Origin: Trachythela sp. YZ-2020
Taxonomy: Eukaryota; Cnidaria; Anthozoa; Malacalcyonacea; Clavulariidae
Assembly (NCBI GenBank): GCA_016169945.1
Contig: JADLSH010000190.1
Location: forward strand, 2,542,001 to 2,606,000
Length of the DNA: 64,000 nt
Direction of reading: 5' to 3'
Shown here: positions 46,064-58,100 of the stretch, in pieces
Position numbering within the stretch: position 1 is the first letter of the stretch
Layout: every line of letters starts with the position of its first letter
Position numbers and translations under genes: made by a program
The notes under the pieces: generated by a model
What the model was told of the DNA's origin: nothing
Databases searched by the model: none
Seen by the model: the letters and a program-made list of their open reading frames with translations, nothing else

Positions 46064-49000
46064 ATGTTTCTTGTGCAAAATCCTCCATCCGGCGCTTCTA
46101 CTCCGCGGGAGCAATTTGTAAACGAAGTAGGACATGCACATCGATATAAAGCGAACACTGAAGGCAGTTTGAAAATATTAAATCGTTTGTAAGTTGACAT
46201 ACATATATAAAGTTAATATGTCAAATGACTTGTTATTAAAAGTGTACATGCATAGGTTTAATTTGTGTTTGTCTTTAAAATAGAGAGACTGATTCAGAAA
46301 TAATGTGCTGCCGTTTTAATCCTGAAGGCAACCTACTTGCCGTTGGTTTAGTCAATGGAGTTACAAAAGTATGATATTTTGTATATTTTTGAGTATTTTT
46401 ATAATACATAACATTATTGAGGGGGACATTGGGTTTCCGGTATTGCGGTTTTGAGGCAATTTTCATGCGGTATTTCGGTAATATTACCCTCACTGTGCAG
46501 TATTGGGAGATCACTTCTAGTACAGCTTCGGTATTCCATCTAATTTCGACACGGTATCGCGGTTTTTGACAATTTTTCCCCTGGTATTGCACCCTCCAAT
46601 ATTTCCCCGGTTCATGGCACCCTCCAATGCCCCCTCATTATTCAACTCACTCCCTGTTGGGGTTTTTCAGTGACCGATTACATCAAGTATCTCGCTTACC
46701 TATATTATGTACTTGGCCTACATTATTTATTTTTACAACAATTGTGATATTACTTTCCTAATCTGTATATCCTATAGAACCCACCCAGTCAACTTTCCCT
46801 GATGGGAAGAAACCGGAGTGCGCGGAGAAAACCCACAACTTTCGGCAGAGCATTGACTTACTCTTTTCACATGAGTGTGATGAGTAAAGTCCCCAGCGAG
46901 GATCGAACTCAAGACTCAGAGGTGAAAGGCGCTTGCTCGTTTATATGAGACCAGGATGAAATCATAGCAGGACAATTTAGTTTCGGTCATAGTGTTGTTT
47001 CTAGTCGCTGTTTACATGAGACCAGGATGAAATCATAGCAGGACAATTTCATTGCTATATTTTTAGATCTACACAGTTGAACCGCTATCATGTGTCTACG
47101 TGTTACCAGCAGAAGATACTGATGGACAGCCTTTGCCTGTGACGTGTCTTCGATGGAGACCAAACATCGAGCATCAAGACTTTAAGAATATCCTGTTGGC
47201 CACATGTAAAATGATCCACAAACTTTTATATGCAATCAAATTACTAGGAGGCATTCTGTTTACCTTAGCTGTATATAATGCGAGTCCTAAAGTATGTTTA
47301 AACTAGTATGTTAATTTTCCTCTGTTAGATGCAAGTGGTTCTGTGAAAATCTGGCACGTTCCTACGATGGATTGCATTAGTTCGATCCAGGAAGGTGGTA
47401 GGCAGGTTCTAGCTTGTGCGTTCAATGCATCCGCCTCGAGATACATTACGGCTGGATCTGATACAACCATTAATCTTTATGATGCTGCAACCAGACAGAA
47501 ACTGTTCAGTTTGGAACCAAGGTAGGGTGGTGGTGATGATGATGATGGTGGTGATAATGCAGCCCTCGAAAAATGTCAGAATTGGGGTCGGCAAAAAAAT
47601 GCCGATCTAAACCTGACCCAGGTCGGTACCTCTCGACAATTTTTAAGGCCAATTTCAGTTTCTACTCCGAATTGCAATTTCAGAGCAGCTGCAAGCACTA
47701 GTAATTACAAAGTCTGACAAAGTCATGCAGCCGTGTGGTGTCATATTTATAGGAACTTCAACGTTTTGAGCGGCCATTCGTCTGGAAGTTACTGAGTGAC
47801 TTCCAGACTGAGTAACTGAGTAACTTTTAGACGAAAGGCCTTTGCTCGAAACGTCGAAGTTCTTGTTGAATTTTCCAAAGCCTATTGTATAGACGCTACC
47901 TACACTAACACCACATGTTCGAAATGTCACATTTATGGGACCTGGCTCGGAAACACAAACAAACATGACAGCTTTTTGAGCTGCTATCTGCAGCTAAAAA
48001 AGAAATTTCTTCTGCTGAGAAGAACTTTTGCAGACCTGGGAGATTGACAGGTTGGCATTTAGGTCGGCATTGCCGAATGCTGACCTCGTTTTAGAGGGCT
48101 GATAATGGTGATGATGATTATGGTGGCAGTGATCATGTTGGTGGTAGTGGCATTGATGATGGTGGTGATGGTATAATTATATTGATGATGATGGTGGTGA
48201 TGGTGGTGATGGCTATGGTGGTGACAATGATGGTGATGATGATTATGGTGGCAATGATCATGTTGGTGGTAGTGGCATTGGTGATAATGATGCAAGTGAT
48301 GATGCAAGTTCATTGAATTATTGTGGTAATGGCAGTGTTGAAGGTAATTATTTTGTTGGTAATAATGATGACAATAAATCTATGATAGAGTTGTGATGGT
48401 GACTATTATGACTCGTTGAGGATGATATCATATGAAACTTGTAATACCGGTTTTAGCATTGAACAAAAGTTGATTTTAGTTTCATATTTTCAGCACGTCT
48501 TTTCTTGTAATGGATGGTCATATGATGAGAATATTCTCTGTCATGTATTTACCAAATGATGACCATGTATTTTTATCTGGTGGCTGGGATGATACGCTGC
48601 AGGTCGAGCTTATTTTCAGCTTAGACGAATTTTCTGGGGGGGGGGAGGGGGGGTGTGCATGATCATGGCAGGGTCTGGAATTTGCAGTAGCCCGATATCC
48701 ACAGGATACTAAAATTTGGTTTTGGATACCAAACTGTGAATGACTTGTATCCCACCTGGATACTAATAAATTTCAAACATTAAGATAATGTTAAATGTCT
48801 CCAGCGGTCTCCCGATAGCTTTTGAATACTATGAGCCTGCCACCTTGAAAATAACCAGCCTTTTGACAACATTCAAGACTAGCGTATAGACGTTTGTTGA
48901 AGGCTTAGTGCATCTAAGTAATAGTGTATTTAATTCAGGATGCCAACTTGTTCACAGTCTAGTTATTGACTGTTGTATCTTCTGTGGTTATTGTTATTTG

Positions 49001-51537
49001 TAACAGTGAGAGACATGGATACTAATTTGGATGGTTCAGGGATGCCAAAACTCATTGGTATCCACATAGTTGCCAAGTCCCACGCATTGCGTGTGGGACT
49101 CACGCATTTGAATGTCACCTCACGCCTGTCCCACGCATAGGAAAAAACCCACGCATTTTGTCATCTTGCTCTATTTCTCACGCATTTTCAAAAGTACCTT
49201 TCAAATCATGCTCATTTCACAATTATAACAGTTCTAATATATGTATTTATATATATTAATGGTATGTCTCAATAAATTTTAGAGTATTACTATTTCTTCA
49301 TATTTTATATACCTATTATTTGGCCTATTATTTGGCCGAGGACCAAATTGTTGTAATACGTACTGTACGCCTGAGTATGGTATGTGGAGTTTCGAGAAAA
49401 TCCCACGCCTAACTTTTTTGAAAACTTGGCAACTATGTATCCAGTATCCAGTGGGATACCAGATTCTCTGGGGGGATAGTAAAACTATGAATCCTGGTAT
49501 CACAATTGGATACTGATAAAATTCTAAATTTCAGACCCTGATCATGGCATTCATTTTGAAATATTTTATAACGGTAGCCGGTTAATGCTAAAACTATCCC
49601 TTTGGCACTTGTTTAATGGTTCTTTTTCTTTTCATGTTTATAGTGGTGGGACAGTCGAGTGGATTCAAGGCATTCTGTAAGGTATTAACAAAGCATGTTT
49701 ACTCTATAGTTGTTCAATGAGCATGTTTCACCTTTCAGTGGCTCATCGGTGCAGCTTGGAATATGCTGTCACGATACGAATTATGGCATGTTCTTCCCAG
49801 TAAAAGTATTTTTAGAGTAACATGTCGCGTGCACTTAATTGAACACTTGTGTGTAAATAAATTTCAAACTTATTAGGAGAATTTTTGGTCCACATATTTG
49901 TGGTGATGCTCTGGATATCCTACCAAGCAATGGTAACATATTAACTGGGTCATGGAGAAAAGACAACAGTGTTCAGATTTGGGACTTTAACAGTGGCGAA
50001 TTGATACGAGATGTTCCTGATGACTTTAATAAGTCTATGGTAGGTTTTTGTTGAGGTGTAGTGAGGTGAATATGGTGATGGTAGTGATGGTGGTGGTGAC
50101 GATGGTGATGATGGTGATAGTAGTGGTTATGGTGATGATAATGGTGTTGATGGTAGTGATGGTGATAGTTATGCTGATGATGATGGTGTTGATGGTAGTG
50201 ATAGTGGTGGTTATGGTGATGGTAGTGATGATGATGGTGGTGGTTATGGTGATGATGATGGTATTGATGATAGTGATGATAGTGATGGTGGTGGTGTTGA
50301 AGATGGTGGTAATGATGACGATGATGATGATGGTGGTGATGATGGTGGTGATGATGATGATGATGATGGTGGTGATTGATATGATAATAGTGATGGTGAT
50401 TATGAGGTTGGTTTATTGATACTGTAAATGAAAGATCCATTTTTCTATCTATTTTACAGACATATTGCACGCAGTGGTTGCCTGATGGTCAGATTATTGC
50501 TGGAGGAAGCGACATGAATATGTTAAGAATGTTAGAACAAAGTACAACCAGTACAGTGGTAAGACCATTTAAATTTGTGATTTATGATTCAATGTTGAGA
50601 ACACCACGATCTAGATAATACCAAGGTTTCGATCCTGGATCCTAGCCCTCGCTGGACCTCTAGGATGCAAGCCCCGTATAGACGAGTAAGTTTTCCTCGA
50701 CGAGTTTATTTATTCGTGTGTACGGCAAACAAAGTTTTTCTGATCAATTGTTCAAAAGCTTGTATTATGACTAGCTTTTGAACGGCTCTTTCTCATGGAC
50801 AACTTGTCAAGCTTTATCCACTATGAATAAAGTTAGTTTAATTCAGGTTTTCTCCCTTTTCACTTAAGGCTGGTTCACATATGATCGCCCGAATCGCCGG
50901 AATCGCGTCAAAAAATGTGGAAGCGATCGAGACGATTCGATCGCTTCGCTGTTCACATATGATCGCACCTGATCGCATGTGAGTTCAATTTCACACGGCC
51001 ATTCCTGGACCCGATAAAAGAGAATAATGCATCTTGGGTACATGCAGTGCATTTTGGGGCATATTTCGATCGCCCGAATCGCCTGGCCATGTTCACATAT
51101 GATCGCACGCGATCGCCCGTGGCTTTTTCTCGATCGCACCGATCGCCCCGATAGAGCAGTGTTCTATTGGGGCGATCAGTGGCGATCGCGATCGCCCCGA
51201 TCGTCTGGATCGTCCCACAACTTGAAACGTGTGTTCACATATAATCGCACGGATCGCCCGCGCACTATTTCAAGCGATTCGGGCGATCGGGGCGATTATA
51301 TGTGAACCAGCCTTTAGTAACACTGGCTTAATAAGCGGCCCTTTCTGGACTCATAGGGAGAACAGTTTATTATAGTCAAGGAAATTATCAAAACAATTAT
51401 ATTTCTTCTCTTAGACAATCGGTCGTATGGTGGATCTGTCTCGCGCTGTGTACACGTTGGATAACGATCGCTCTGGCCCTAACCCTAGAATTGCAGTTGG
51501 CACTTCAAACAGTATTTATATCGTTCAGCGCTCGTAG
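46064..51537 (+). CDS. WD40-repeat protein, complete, nine exons, family not identified
   Basis: Coding exons are 46064-46188, 46284-46368, 47067-47205, 47329-47521, 48494-48602, 49644-49681, 49877-50039, 50460-50558 and 51415-51537. They total 1,074 nt (357 aa). All phases agree and all introns are GT-AG. After ~40 N-terminal residues (MFLVQNPPSGASTPREQF) come WD-type blades, nearly filling one seven-blade propeller: MCCRFNPEGNLLAVGLVNG, TCLRWRPN..LLATYASGSVKIWHV, ACAFNASASRYITAGSDTT, FLSGGWDDTLQWWDSR, DILPSNGNILTGSWRKDN followed by VQIWDF, and CTQWLPDGQIIAGGSD. It ends VGTSNSIYIVQRS. WD40 propellers are protein-interaction scaffolds. No extra domain marks its pathway, and I cannot name an orthologue. 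Introns 4 and 7 contain GAT/GGT-rich repeats. Confidence 0.85.
46780..46945. repeat. tRNA-like SINE fragment in WD40 gene intron 2
   Basis: The stretch GGGAAGAAACCGGAGTGCGC..GAGAAAACCC, then GGATCGAACTCAAGACTCAGAGGTGAAAGGCGC, matches the SINE-like segment at 60575-60775. An inverted B-box-like GGATCGAACTC is visible. It is too degraded to be a tRNA gene. Confidence 0.6.
48100..48310. repeat. GATGGTGGT-rich simple repeat, WD40 gene intron 4
   Basis: Imperfect trinucleotide-like GAT/GGT repeats, related to 50045-50405 in intron 7 of the same gene. They give His-rich frames on the minus strand that are not genes. Confidence 0.9.
49058..49437. mobile_element. MITE with CATAGTTGCCAAG ends in WD40 gene intron 5
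   Basis: CATAGTTGCCAAG at the left is inverted at the right as CTTGGCAACTATG. TATCCA flanks both sides. The interior has several CCCACGCATT words. Flanking sequence is itself rich in GGATAC words, so the duplication length is uncertain. Confidence 0.65.
50045..50405. repeat. GATGATGGT simple repeat, WD40 gene intron 7
   Basis: This long imperfect GAT/GGT repeat begins 6 bp after the donor of exon 7 and ends about 55 bp before exon 8. It opens long Met/Val-rich (plus) and His-rich (minus) frames that are artefacts. Confidence 0.95.
50867..51313. mobile_element. PIF/Harbinger-type MITE nested in the ~115-bp repeat
   Basis: AGGCTGGTTCACATATGATCGCC at the left is inverted at the right (GGCGATTATATGTGAACCAGCCT), with TTA duplicated at 50864-50866 and 51314-51316. 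The interior is packed with CGATCGCC/GATTCGGGCG words. Sequence either side (GGTTTTCTCCC and GTAACACTGGCTTAATAAG) is one interrupted unit of the ~115-bp repeat. It lies in WD40 gene intron 8. Confidence 0.85.
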
Positions 51538-51679
51538 TCATGAAAGACTTTATTTTAAGTGTGTCTTGTAGATAACGTTTGTGTGGCTTGGTGTTAAATA
51601 TGGACTTTTGTCCGTGGTTTCGGCTTTTGAGGCTGATTACAAGGGGAAATTTTTACCTCCGGCATAGAGTAAATATTAT

Positions 51680-51915
51680 ATAGAGGGTTCACTCTCGTCG
51701 GAACCGTTGAAGTTTTTGGGGTCGCGCATATCGCATTACGCATGTTGGCCGCCATTACTCTGGCCAGTCAATTGCTTTTTCTGGCCAATAAGCACGCTGA
51801 ACTGGCTGGTCCGCCATTACTGTGGCCAGTAAACTGCATATTTTTGCATAAAAAACCGAGGACACGTTGCACCGCTGAGTGGTCCTTCTGTATAGATCTT
51901 TATTCTGTGCCTCCG
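51680..51915. mobile_element. Diverged hAT-type MITE, family A copy 4
   Basis: It shares GAACC.TTGAAGTTTTTG, GCGCATATCGCATTACGCATGTT, GCCAGTCAATTG and AACTGGCTGGTCCGCCATTA with the other family A copies. Its ends are degraded, and no clean duplication was found. Confidence 0.7.
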
Positions 51916-52675
51916 GCTCTAAATTACCTCTCCCCAACTAAGTGACCTTTTACTTTTTTATTCAAGTCTAAAAATGGCTTTATTGATGTACATTTTGATA
52001 AATACTTCATACCTAGTATACCATCTACAACACTAGAGAAACTCTCATCCAAATAACTATCGTCTGCATGTTAATAGCTATTCATACTCAAAAGCATTTG
52101 AAATGTTCTTTCTTCCCAATCGAACATTTTGCCAACGAACCTTAAGTGTTGTTCCCGCATTAGCCAATTTAAATGTATTTTAAAGTCCCCCCCCCTATCT
52201 CGAACGTTTTGCTGTTAGCCTTGGCTGTCCGCGATAGCGGGGTTCTACTGACTGTTCTACTGTATTTAAAAATAGTATTAAAATATATATTATATGGTGA
52301 ATTTCAAATCGTGAAAATATCCAAAAGTCAAGAGTATATGGAAGTATGGAAGCAAGATACGTACACGAAGTCCATGACTTGGTTGGAAAGACGCTGAACG
52401 TTTCTAATTACCCCACGAAATTTCCATAATATTTCAGTTCCATGTATAAGCCCATGGGCCCTATATTCGTGATTATGCTTGCCAACAATAAGATGTTAGT
52501 AAATCAATGGCCGCATTATAACGGGGGAAAGGGGCTTACTGTATATTCGGCGATCTACAGATCATATTAAAAGTTATTTTTGAAACACTTCTATGAAAAC
52601 TAGATCAGAATTGTTGATGGTGTTTTGTAGGCGGAAACTACGAGCGAAAATGATATACATAAGTACCTTTCGACC

Positions 52676-52795
52676 TAACCAGGAGCAGTTGCGAAAAATG
52701 CAACTATAGATCTTCTGGCAGGAATCGAACCTGCGGCCCTGCGATTCCGGTGCAGCGCTCTGTCAACTGAGCTACTGAGTCAAGTTATTCATGTA
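52676..52795 (-). repeat. tRNA-derived SINE
   Basis: On the minus strand the head reads GACTCAGTAGCTCAGTTGAC..AGAGCGCTG with a later GGTTCGATTCC. These are tRNA A-box and B-box promoters for RNA polymerase III. The tail is GATCTATAGTTGCATTTTTCGCAACTGCTCCTGG. Fragments recur at 4880-5030, 36090-36140 and about 45530. The cloverleaf is imperfect and fused to a tail, so it is a SINE, not a tRNA gene. Confidence 0.8.
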
Positions 52796-52801
52796 TACTA
52801 C

Positions 52802-54219
52802 AGGGTGTCCCGAAAAAAGTATACCTTTTGAAATGAAGCCTTTGTTTGAATTTGAATGCCTTATTACTATGCTGAACTAAGTTAAACAGAATTGAATTTT
52901 GTGAAGGTGGCTCGATACAGTTTTCAAAAAATCCAAGTGCACAACATTTCTAAACTTCGTATTTTAGGCTTTATGCAACATATATCGAGATTTTCATATA
53001 TTTTAATGTTTCTTCTTTCAAATTTTGTTAGTTTCAGTAACACATCTTTCTTTGCTATGGCAACACACGCGTCCGAAATTCACTCTAAACAGCCTATTGC
53101 TTCGTGTAGTTGGAAAAGAAGCACGGTGACCCCCAAATTTTTTTCGTGCATTATTTTACTTTGAACATAAACTAACAATAAACGAAATATAAAAAAATTC
53201 TGTAATGCCAATTTTTTTAAAAAGGCAAAAATGTCGTTTTCTTCAATAAACATTTTTTGGCATTACAGAATTTTTTTATTTTTGGCATAGTGAAAGACTT
53301 TTGCGGTGCAATACAGCATGCAAAATTTGAACATAGGTCACCGGACAAAATAATGACATATAGCGCATTGTTTTTCAAAAATTGAATTTTCTAATGACGT
53401 CAGCAATGACATGCAACACGCTATACAACACACGCAATGGCGCGAGATGTCATCAGCAAATCGCCACGTCAGGTTATTTTGGAATATTTTTCGTTAATAT
53501 TCCCGTGCACAGGAATGATCACGCGGGTTTCTTCTGTTTTGTGTGCGCGACTATTGTATAAGGGTTTTATGAGGTTAGTATATCGAGCCACCTTAAACGC
53601 TTTTGAATTATGTACTGATTTTGCTCGAGCTGACGGTGTGACTGATTAGTAATTTGACTGATTAGTAATTTTCTCCTTTTATAATATTAGAAGCTATTTT
53701 AAATTCCCAGGAGTAGAAAATCTTGTACTTAACAAGAATAGACTTATTTATTAAGGTCTCGTTTTTCAATACACCCTTCTATTTTACGCTTCCGTGGGTT
53801 CAGCATAATGCTCAGGCATTCAAATTATTACAATAGGAAAATTTCAAAAGGTTCACCCTGTATAGGGTGTCCCCCAAAAAAGTCCCCCTATAGAAATCAC
53901 TCTTTTGTTGTTAAACGTGCGTTGTTATACCTCTGGGGATTTAAAATAGCTTCTAAAACGAACAGCAATACAAAAATGTTAAATTACAAAAATGTCAAAT
54001 TACAAATTCGTCTTATTACCGTCAGTTCGCGTAAGAATGGTTCAACTGACTACAGAGCAACGAGTATTTGTCGTAACAACTTATACGTCGCGTTAAATTA
54101 TTTGGACGAAGGGAAGTTGTAAATACTTCCGCCGTTCATGTACAATTCAATTAAATTCCCAAAGGTATAATAACGCACAAGAGTGATTTCTAAAGGGGGA
54201 CTTTTTTCGGGACACCCTG
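52802..54219. mobile_element. Two adjoining mariner-type elements with CAGGGTGTCCC ends
   Basis: CAGGGTGTCCCGAAAAAAGT at 52802 and GACTTTTTTCGGGACACCCTG ending 54219 face each other, with TA at both edges. An internal junction near 53860 (GGTTCACCCTG TA TAGGGTGTCCC) divides it into two units. The right unit (53863-54219) has long inverted ends (AAGTCCCCCTATAGAAATCACTCTT). It contains a 19-codon stub at 54037-54096 (MVQLTTEQRVFVV) that looks like a transposase N-terminus. The left unit also contains a nested inverted pair GGTGGCTCGATA (52904/53590). Confidence 0.65.
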
Positions 54220-55184
54220 TATATGTACTAGGATGATATCAGTGTTTGGTATAAGGGTAAATACTCTAAATTTTGAGCATCTCGCTCGATAGATGCCCAA
54301 TCTACAAACACCATCAACATTCAGTTCTATCGTCTATCATCGAGCAAGATGCCCAAAATTTAGAAAACTAGATCACTCTGTTTACTTGTTCTCTGATATA
54401 AATCGTCTGCATGACTTCTTTTTTACCTCTCATTCATTTCCAAACATGACGTAGCTTGAATTAGCACTCGGTTCTTGTATCGTAGGCTAAAATTTGTAAG
54501 CATGCAAATATTAATTAAATAGGAAATAAACACCACACCACTGTTCATTAGAATTGGGGTATTGGTAGCATTATGCAATTGGTTAGTGTATTTTTGCCTT
54601 CCACCATGTGACTGGGATCGATTCAGGGGCGGATTACGGGATTAGCCCATTGGGCGACCGGGCGATGCCCCGATGGGTCCTCGCTTTTCCACAATTGGGG
54701 GGCCTTGATAGCCATCACGCCTTTGTAACAAAACCAAAATACAGTATCATAGTTAAGTAGTATATATCTTTTGTTATTTATATTACAGTTCTAATCAATG
54801 GATATAGGAAAAGCAGACTGCCGGGTTTATATCGTAGATCCCGGCCAGGGACGTAGCCAACGGCGAGGAAGTGTGCATGAAGTATTGAAAATTTGAGATT
54901 TTCAGTTTGAACGTCGTATTACAAGTGCCATAGCAACAAAGCACAGGCAAAAAATGTCGAACAATGGCTTAGGTCACAAAGGAGAGGGGCAGGGGTTACG
55001 GTTAGGCCTGGTGTTAGGGAGACGGGTTGTCTTTTTTTACTTTTTTGATATTTGTTACCTTTAGAATTTTATAAAATCTGTCCCCATAATACAGGAAATG
55101 GCATTTCAGAGACCTCAGATGTCAAAATTTCCCGGAGGAGGATTCCTGTACTTTCGTAAAATGTGGTCACAGTTTCTTCCACTA

Positions 55185-58100
55185 CTACCTATTCTCTGAA
55201 GTGTGCACTATTGAAAATTTCTTGGAATAGGCCCTGGGGGCTGGGACTTGCATAGGCTGGGGGCTGGGACTTGCATAGGGCACCTCTTCTATTAGAAAGG
55301 GCACTTTTTCCATTGTTTCAGCTGGAGAAAAGGGCACTTTGAAGAAAACTTGGGGGGCACGTGCCCCCTGTGCCCCCCGGTTCCTACGCCACTGGGGACT
55401 TGCCTGATCTTCGCCCTGCTCTGGGTCAACATAAAGATATTTCTGACTTCGGTAGAGTGTTCTCCTCTTTAAACAATATAACACACCAATGTCACACAGC
55501 ACTGTTGCCTGCAAAAGAGCAAGAGAAATGTAAATTTTTAAAAATGTGATATTACAATACCATATTAAGTTATATAAACCCCCTGTCAAATACCCCCCCC
55601 ACACACCTCAAATAAGACTTAAATAAACATTACGGCTAGTCCAGGGCCGGTTGTTCAAAAGCCGGTTAGCCTAACCCTAGGTTAACGAAAATCTGCAAAA
55701 ATCAAACTTCCCAACAGCTTGTTTATAAAGTTGAATATGTTTTTCCAGAAATCTTTTCTGGATCAATAGAAGTTATATTTTCTAAAGTTTTGAAACGAAC
55801 GGCCACGCAGAAATACATAACCCGAAACAGCGGGTTAAAATTTAACCCAGGGTTAGCGCTAATCGAGCTTTGAACAACCGGCCCCACAGTTGCAAAAAAG
55901 CTGCGGGCGTGCGGGTACCACCCGTGAGGAAGGTTTACTGGCATTGAGGAAGGTTGAAAGTGAAACACTGAATAGAACATTGCAAAGCAGTAAGTACTAG
56001 ACTATAGTCAGGCTAGTGTGAAAAAAACGTTTTGCAGCTCTGGGCTAGTCAGATCCAATGGTAGACTGGGAAAGACACAATCTCCATACATATTTACCAT
56101 TATAATATATTATATTTATTATAGATCGTGTTAGCTGATGAACTTACCACAGCAAGCAGACCTAAGCCAGCACCAAAATTTCGTAGCAGTGGCACAATGT
56201 TAAATTTTCCAGCCTTTGTTAAATCAATGAGAAAATCAGTAAATTGGCCACAACGAATCAATGCAATGCCATACTATAGACCACTTTCATAATTCAGATG
56301 AGTTTAAATATTCTTTTATGTGCATCTTAATAAGTCTCATTGACCTCGTTCAGGTTAATAAATTCTATTCAATTTCAGTCACAGAAACGAGGCTGATAAG
56401 GCTTATTAAGATGCACATAAAAGAATATTTAAACTCATCTGAATTATGAAAGTGGTCTATAATATACAGTAATATACCATACAGTTCCATACCATGCCAT
56501 GTCATGCCAATGCCATACACCACACCATACACCACACCACATGACCACACCATACACCACCACATGACCACACCATACACCACACCACATGACCACACCA
56601 TACACCACACCATACCAAAGACCTACTAAAATTTACCTTAGCGTCAACCATGAAAATAAACCGTATTCCATAAGCTTTGATTAAGGTTCTGCGTTCAAAT
56701 TTCTTGTCCGTCGTGTCATATTGCGCGATTCTAGAAATTGAAACGCAACTGATCATATCTTGGAATTAGGGTTTACTGTTATCAACGTAATAAGAGAGAC
56801 CTAGTAGACGGCAAAGAAGTGAATGATTAAAATCCCACGGGCGTTTTACACGTCGTTCTCGCTCTCTTTACAACGGTAAACCACAGATTTTTAGTCTTAT
56901 GTACAAAGCCGCGAGATGTAGTACTCAGCAAATTGGCTCAATACCGAAGACAACATCTTCTCAATCAAAAAGCCCCCGTCTTAACTTGCTCAAACTGTAT
57001 TAAGGGGGGCCGTCTCAGAATTTCGACACTTTTCTTTATGAATAACCCGCGAAAAATCGTTACCCCCCCCGTCCCCTCAAAAATATGAATCTCTGTGTTG
57101 TAAGTGTTGAATTTTTTACCACATCACTTTGTAGCTTAGTTTTCGTATGTCGCCGACAGTCGGCAATGAGCGTTTTCCGAAAAAAATTGCTTTATTGTGA
57201 CAGTCGCCAACATGAATAACCATGTCCACAATGTGAGGCTATTAAAAGGTATATTTTTGCACGTAGTAATCATGTTTCAGCTTTCCAAAACTGGTCCAAA
57301 TTATTGTCTAAAATGATTGTTCACCCCCTCACCCCTTTACGCGAGTTATTCATATAGGGAAAAGTGTCGAAATTTTGAGACGGCCCCTACCCTGGTTCCA
57401 GAGGCTCTTAAAGAACGGCGAGGCAAAATAACGACGAGGCGAGTGTAACTGTTGACTCAACCTTGTACAGTGCACTATACAGTATATATCGACCAAAGAA
57501 AAACTAAATTCGTTTACCGTGCGTACCTAATGTTGTATCCTGGCGCAACCTTCGAGTTTGCATTGTCTAGTCTGAAATAAAACAAAATGATCCCTCTAAA
57601 TTACGTACTTACACCACGATGAATCGATAACGATTCGAAAATTTAAAAATAAGTTTGCAAACCAGTATAATTTATGTTGATCAGTACTTTTTCTATGCAA
57701 CACAACATTATTACTATACAGGAATCACACCGAGGAATCAATTTTACCATTGAAAAACTGAATTTTTCAAAATTATTGATAAACCTGGTATTCTTTGGTT
57801 ACACCACTGGTATGCTGTACTGATTTTAGTATTTACCTTTCATTAAATTAAGTTAGCAATTCCTACAGTATTATCACACAACATGACACACCAAATCCTG
57901 GTACAATTTGATAAACCGTTGCTTATTTATCTCTGCACTGGTATTCTGTGGTACATTAGAGTTTGTTCCACAGAATGTTCAATTAAAAAAAATATTTAAA
58001 TCTATGAAATCTAGTCCAAAAACCCCCAGGAAGAAAAAATATATTGATAAACTATACTAAAAAATATTAAGAAGCCACATTATATATATTTGACAAAAGA

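Larger units (their letters stand above)
51538..55184. other. Convergent intergenic region between WD40 and P2X genes
   Basis: The WD40 gene ends at 51537 (+) and the P2X gene ends at 55404 or 55185 (-). Apart from the MITE, SINE and mariner units listed separately I see AT-rich sequence and a CAGGGGCGGATTACGGG repeat end near 54635. No gene was found. Confidence 0.55.

Noticed and set aside
49973..50470. His-rich 165-residue and Met/Val-rich 123-residue frames
   Set aside because: They are artefacts of the GAT/GGT repeat in WD40 gene intron 7; the flanks belong to exons 7 and 8 on the other reading.
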